Assembly (NCBI GenBank): GCA_951804985.1
Contig: OX638130.1
Coordinates: 41,317,475-41,381,474 of the forward strand
Reading direction: 5' to 3'
Origin: Dryomyza anilis
Lineage: Eukaryota > Arthropoda > Insecta > Diptera > Dryomyzidae
Length of the DNA: 64,000 nucleotides
A program made the translations under genes and the position numbers. This document shows positions 63,401 through 64,000 of the stretch, piece after piece. Below the pieces are notes generated by a model, which saw only the letters and a list, made by a program, of their open reading frames with translations, had not been told where the DNA came from and searched no databases. Position 1 is the stretch's first letter, and each line of letters opens with the position of its first letter.

Positions 63401-64000
63401 CTTTTTTATATCTAGGTTGGAGTTTATTTCTTTCTCCTATAATTTTTTCGTAAATTGTCTGCCCTGTATGATATTCTTTATTTTTTCGATGTTTATTATG
63501 CTACCTTATTTCTTGGGCTACCTGCAATTTGTCAGATATATCCTCATGTTTTACTTTATTATACAACACACCAGATGGTTTTCTATTTGTGACAGAGTGA
63601 ATTGTTTTATTATATTCTCGTACTGATCTATGTACTGCTTCTAAGTTACTAGTAAGGTTATTTTCTTCTTTAATACATCTAGTTATTTCTATTAAAGTGG
63701 TTCAATTTGGCCGTTTGTTGAGCTGTGTCGAGGGTCGCAATAAAAAATCTCAATATTTAGTCTTTGAAAAAGGGATCTAAATTGTGAATTAACGAAACCA
63801 GGTTCATTATCCAAAGTTATAATTTTTGCATCAGGATATGATTGTAAAATTTCTAGGATTTTGTCTTCTAAATTAGTTCTATCCTCAATATGTTCAGCTA
63901 TTAAGAATTTTGAATATGAATCAATGCAAGTTATAAATTTAAGTTTTTCTGCAAAGAATATGTCTAAGTGTAACTGCTCCCCCTCGTTTTCGGGAATTGG
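60463..64000. repeat. Tandem duplication, copy 2, cut by window end
   Basis: It repeats 56110-59647: RTE-like RT end (60534-61480), the 15-bp target copy (61497-61511), LTR (61512-61800), env remnant (62031 on) and the start of the integrase core (63692-64000, minus). The broken frames are the same, so the decay predates duplication. Confidence 0.95.

Overview
The window is eukaryotic and looks like a dipteran genome, probably a tephritid fruit fly. The evidence is indirect: AT-rich DNA with very long (TA)n arrays, insect-type Ty3/gypsy, RTE-like and LOA-like retrotransposons, and a dispersed repeat (53626-53840) that resembles one I associate with tephritid genomes. I see no host gene, rRNA or convincing functional tRNA. 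Almost every recognisable coding sequence belongs to a transposable element, as expected for repeat-rich, possibly heterochromatic or sex-linked DNA.

The standout is a 13-kb minus-strand Ty3/gypsy retrotransposon at 4339-17347. It has near-identical 2846-bp LTRs, a 4-bp target duplication (AGTT), a tRNA-Lys-type primer site, a gag ORF, an overlapping pol ORF in the -1 frame, and a third long intact ORF downstream of pol. Retroviruses and errantiviruses carry env in that place. Here the ORF encodes a predicted Ulp1/SENP-type (C48) SUMO-like cysteine protease with H, D, Q and C all in place. The element is GC-rich against an AT-rich background, all three ORFs are open, and it sits in one copy of a duplicated host segment whose other copy keeps the empty site. 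It is therefore young and plausibly active.

Region 1-4338 and 20497-24698 form that segmental duplication. It contains (TA)n arrays, a TIR element (1865-2729) and a hAT-like MITE (3087-3733). Region 17352-20496 holds fragments of middle-repetitive families and a TIR element (19856-20381). Region 24699-27205 has a piggyBac-like MITE and a MITE with 44-bp TIRs. A clean 5441-bp tandem duplication follows (25822-31262 and 31263-36703). It carries the 5' part of a CsRn1/Kabuki-like gypsy element (LTR, tRNA-Trp PBS, gag, protease) and the 3' part of a LOA-like non-LTR element on the minus strand.

From 37497 to 47566 lies a decayed Ty3/gypsy element (gag, protease, RT, integrase, 3' LTR) with a nested (TA)n/TIR-element insertion. 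It appears to interrupt the LOA-like element, whose ORF1 and endonuclease start lie at 48638-47567. A CsRn1-like pol with 3' LTR follows (48690-51458), then a jockey-like RT fragment, then an almost full-length but broken RTE-like element (54059-57143) with a 15-bp target duplication. It abuts an errantivirus-like remnant (LTR, env, integrase and RNase H on the minus strand). The block from 56110 is tandemly duplicated with a 4353-bp period and runs off the window end.

All calls are from reading motifs by eye. Clade names are inferences from motif style and architecture, not from database searches.
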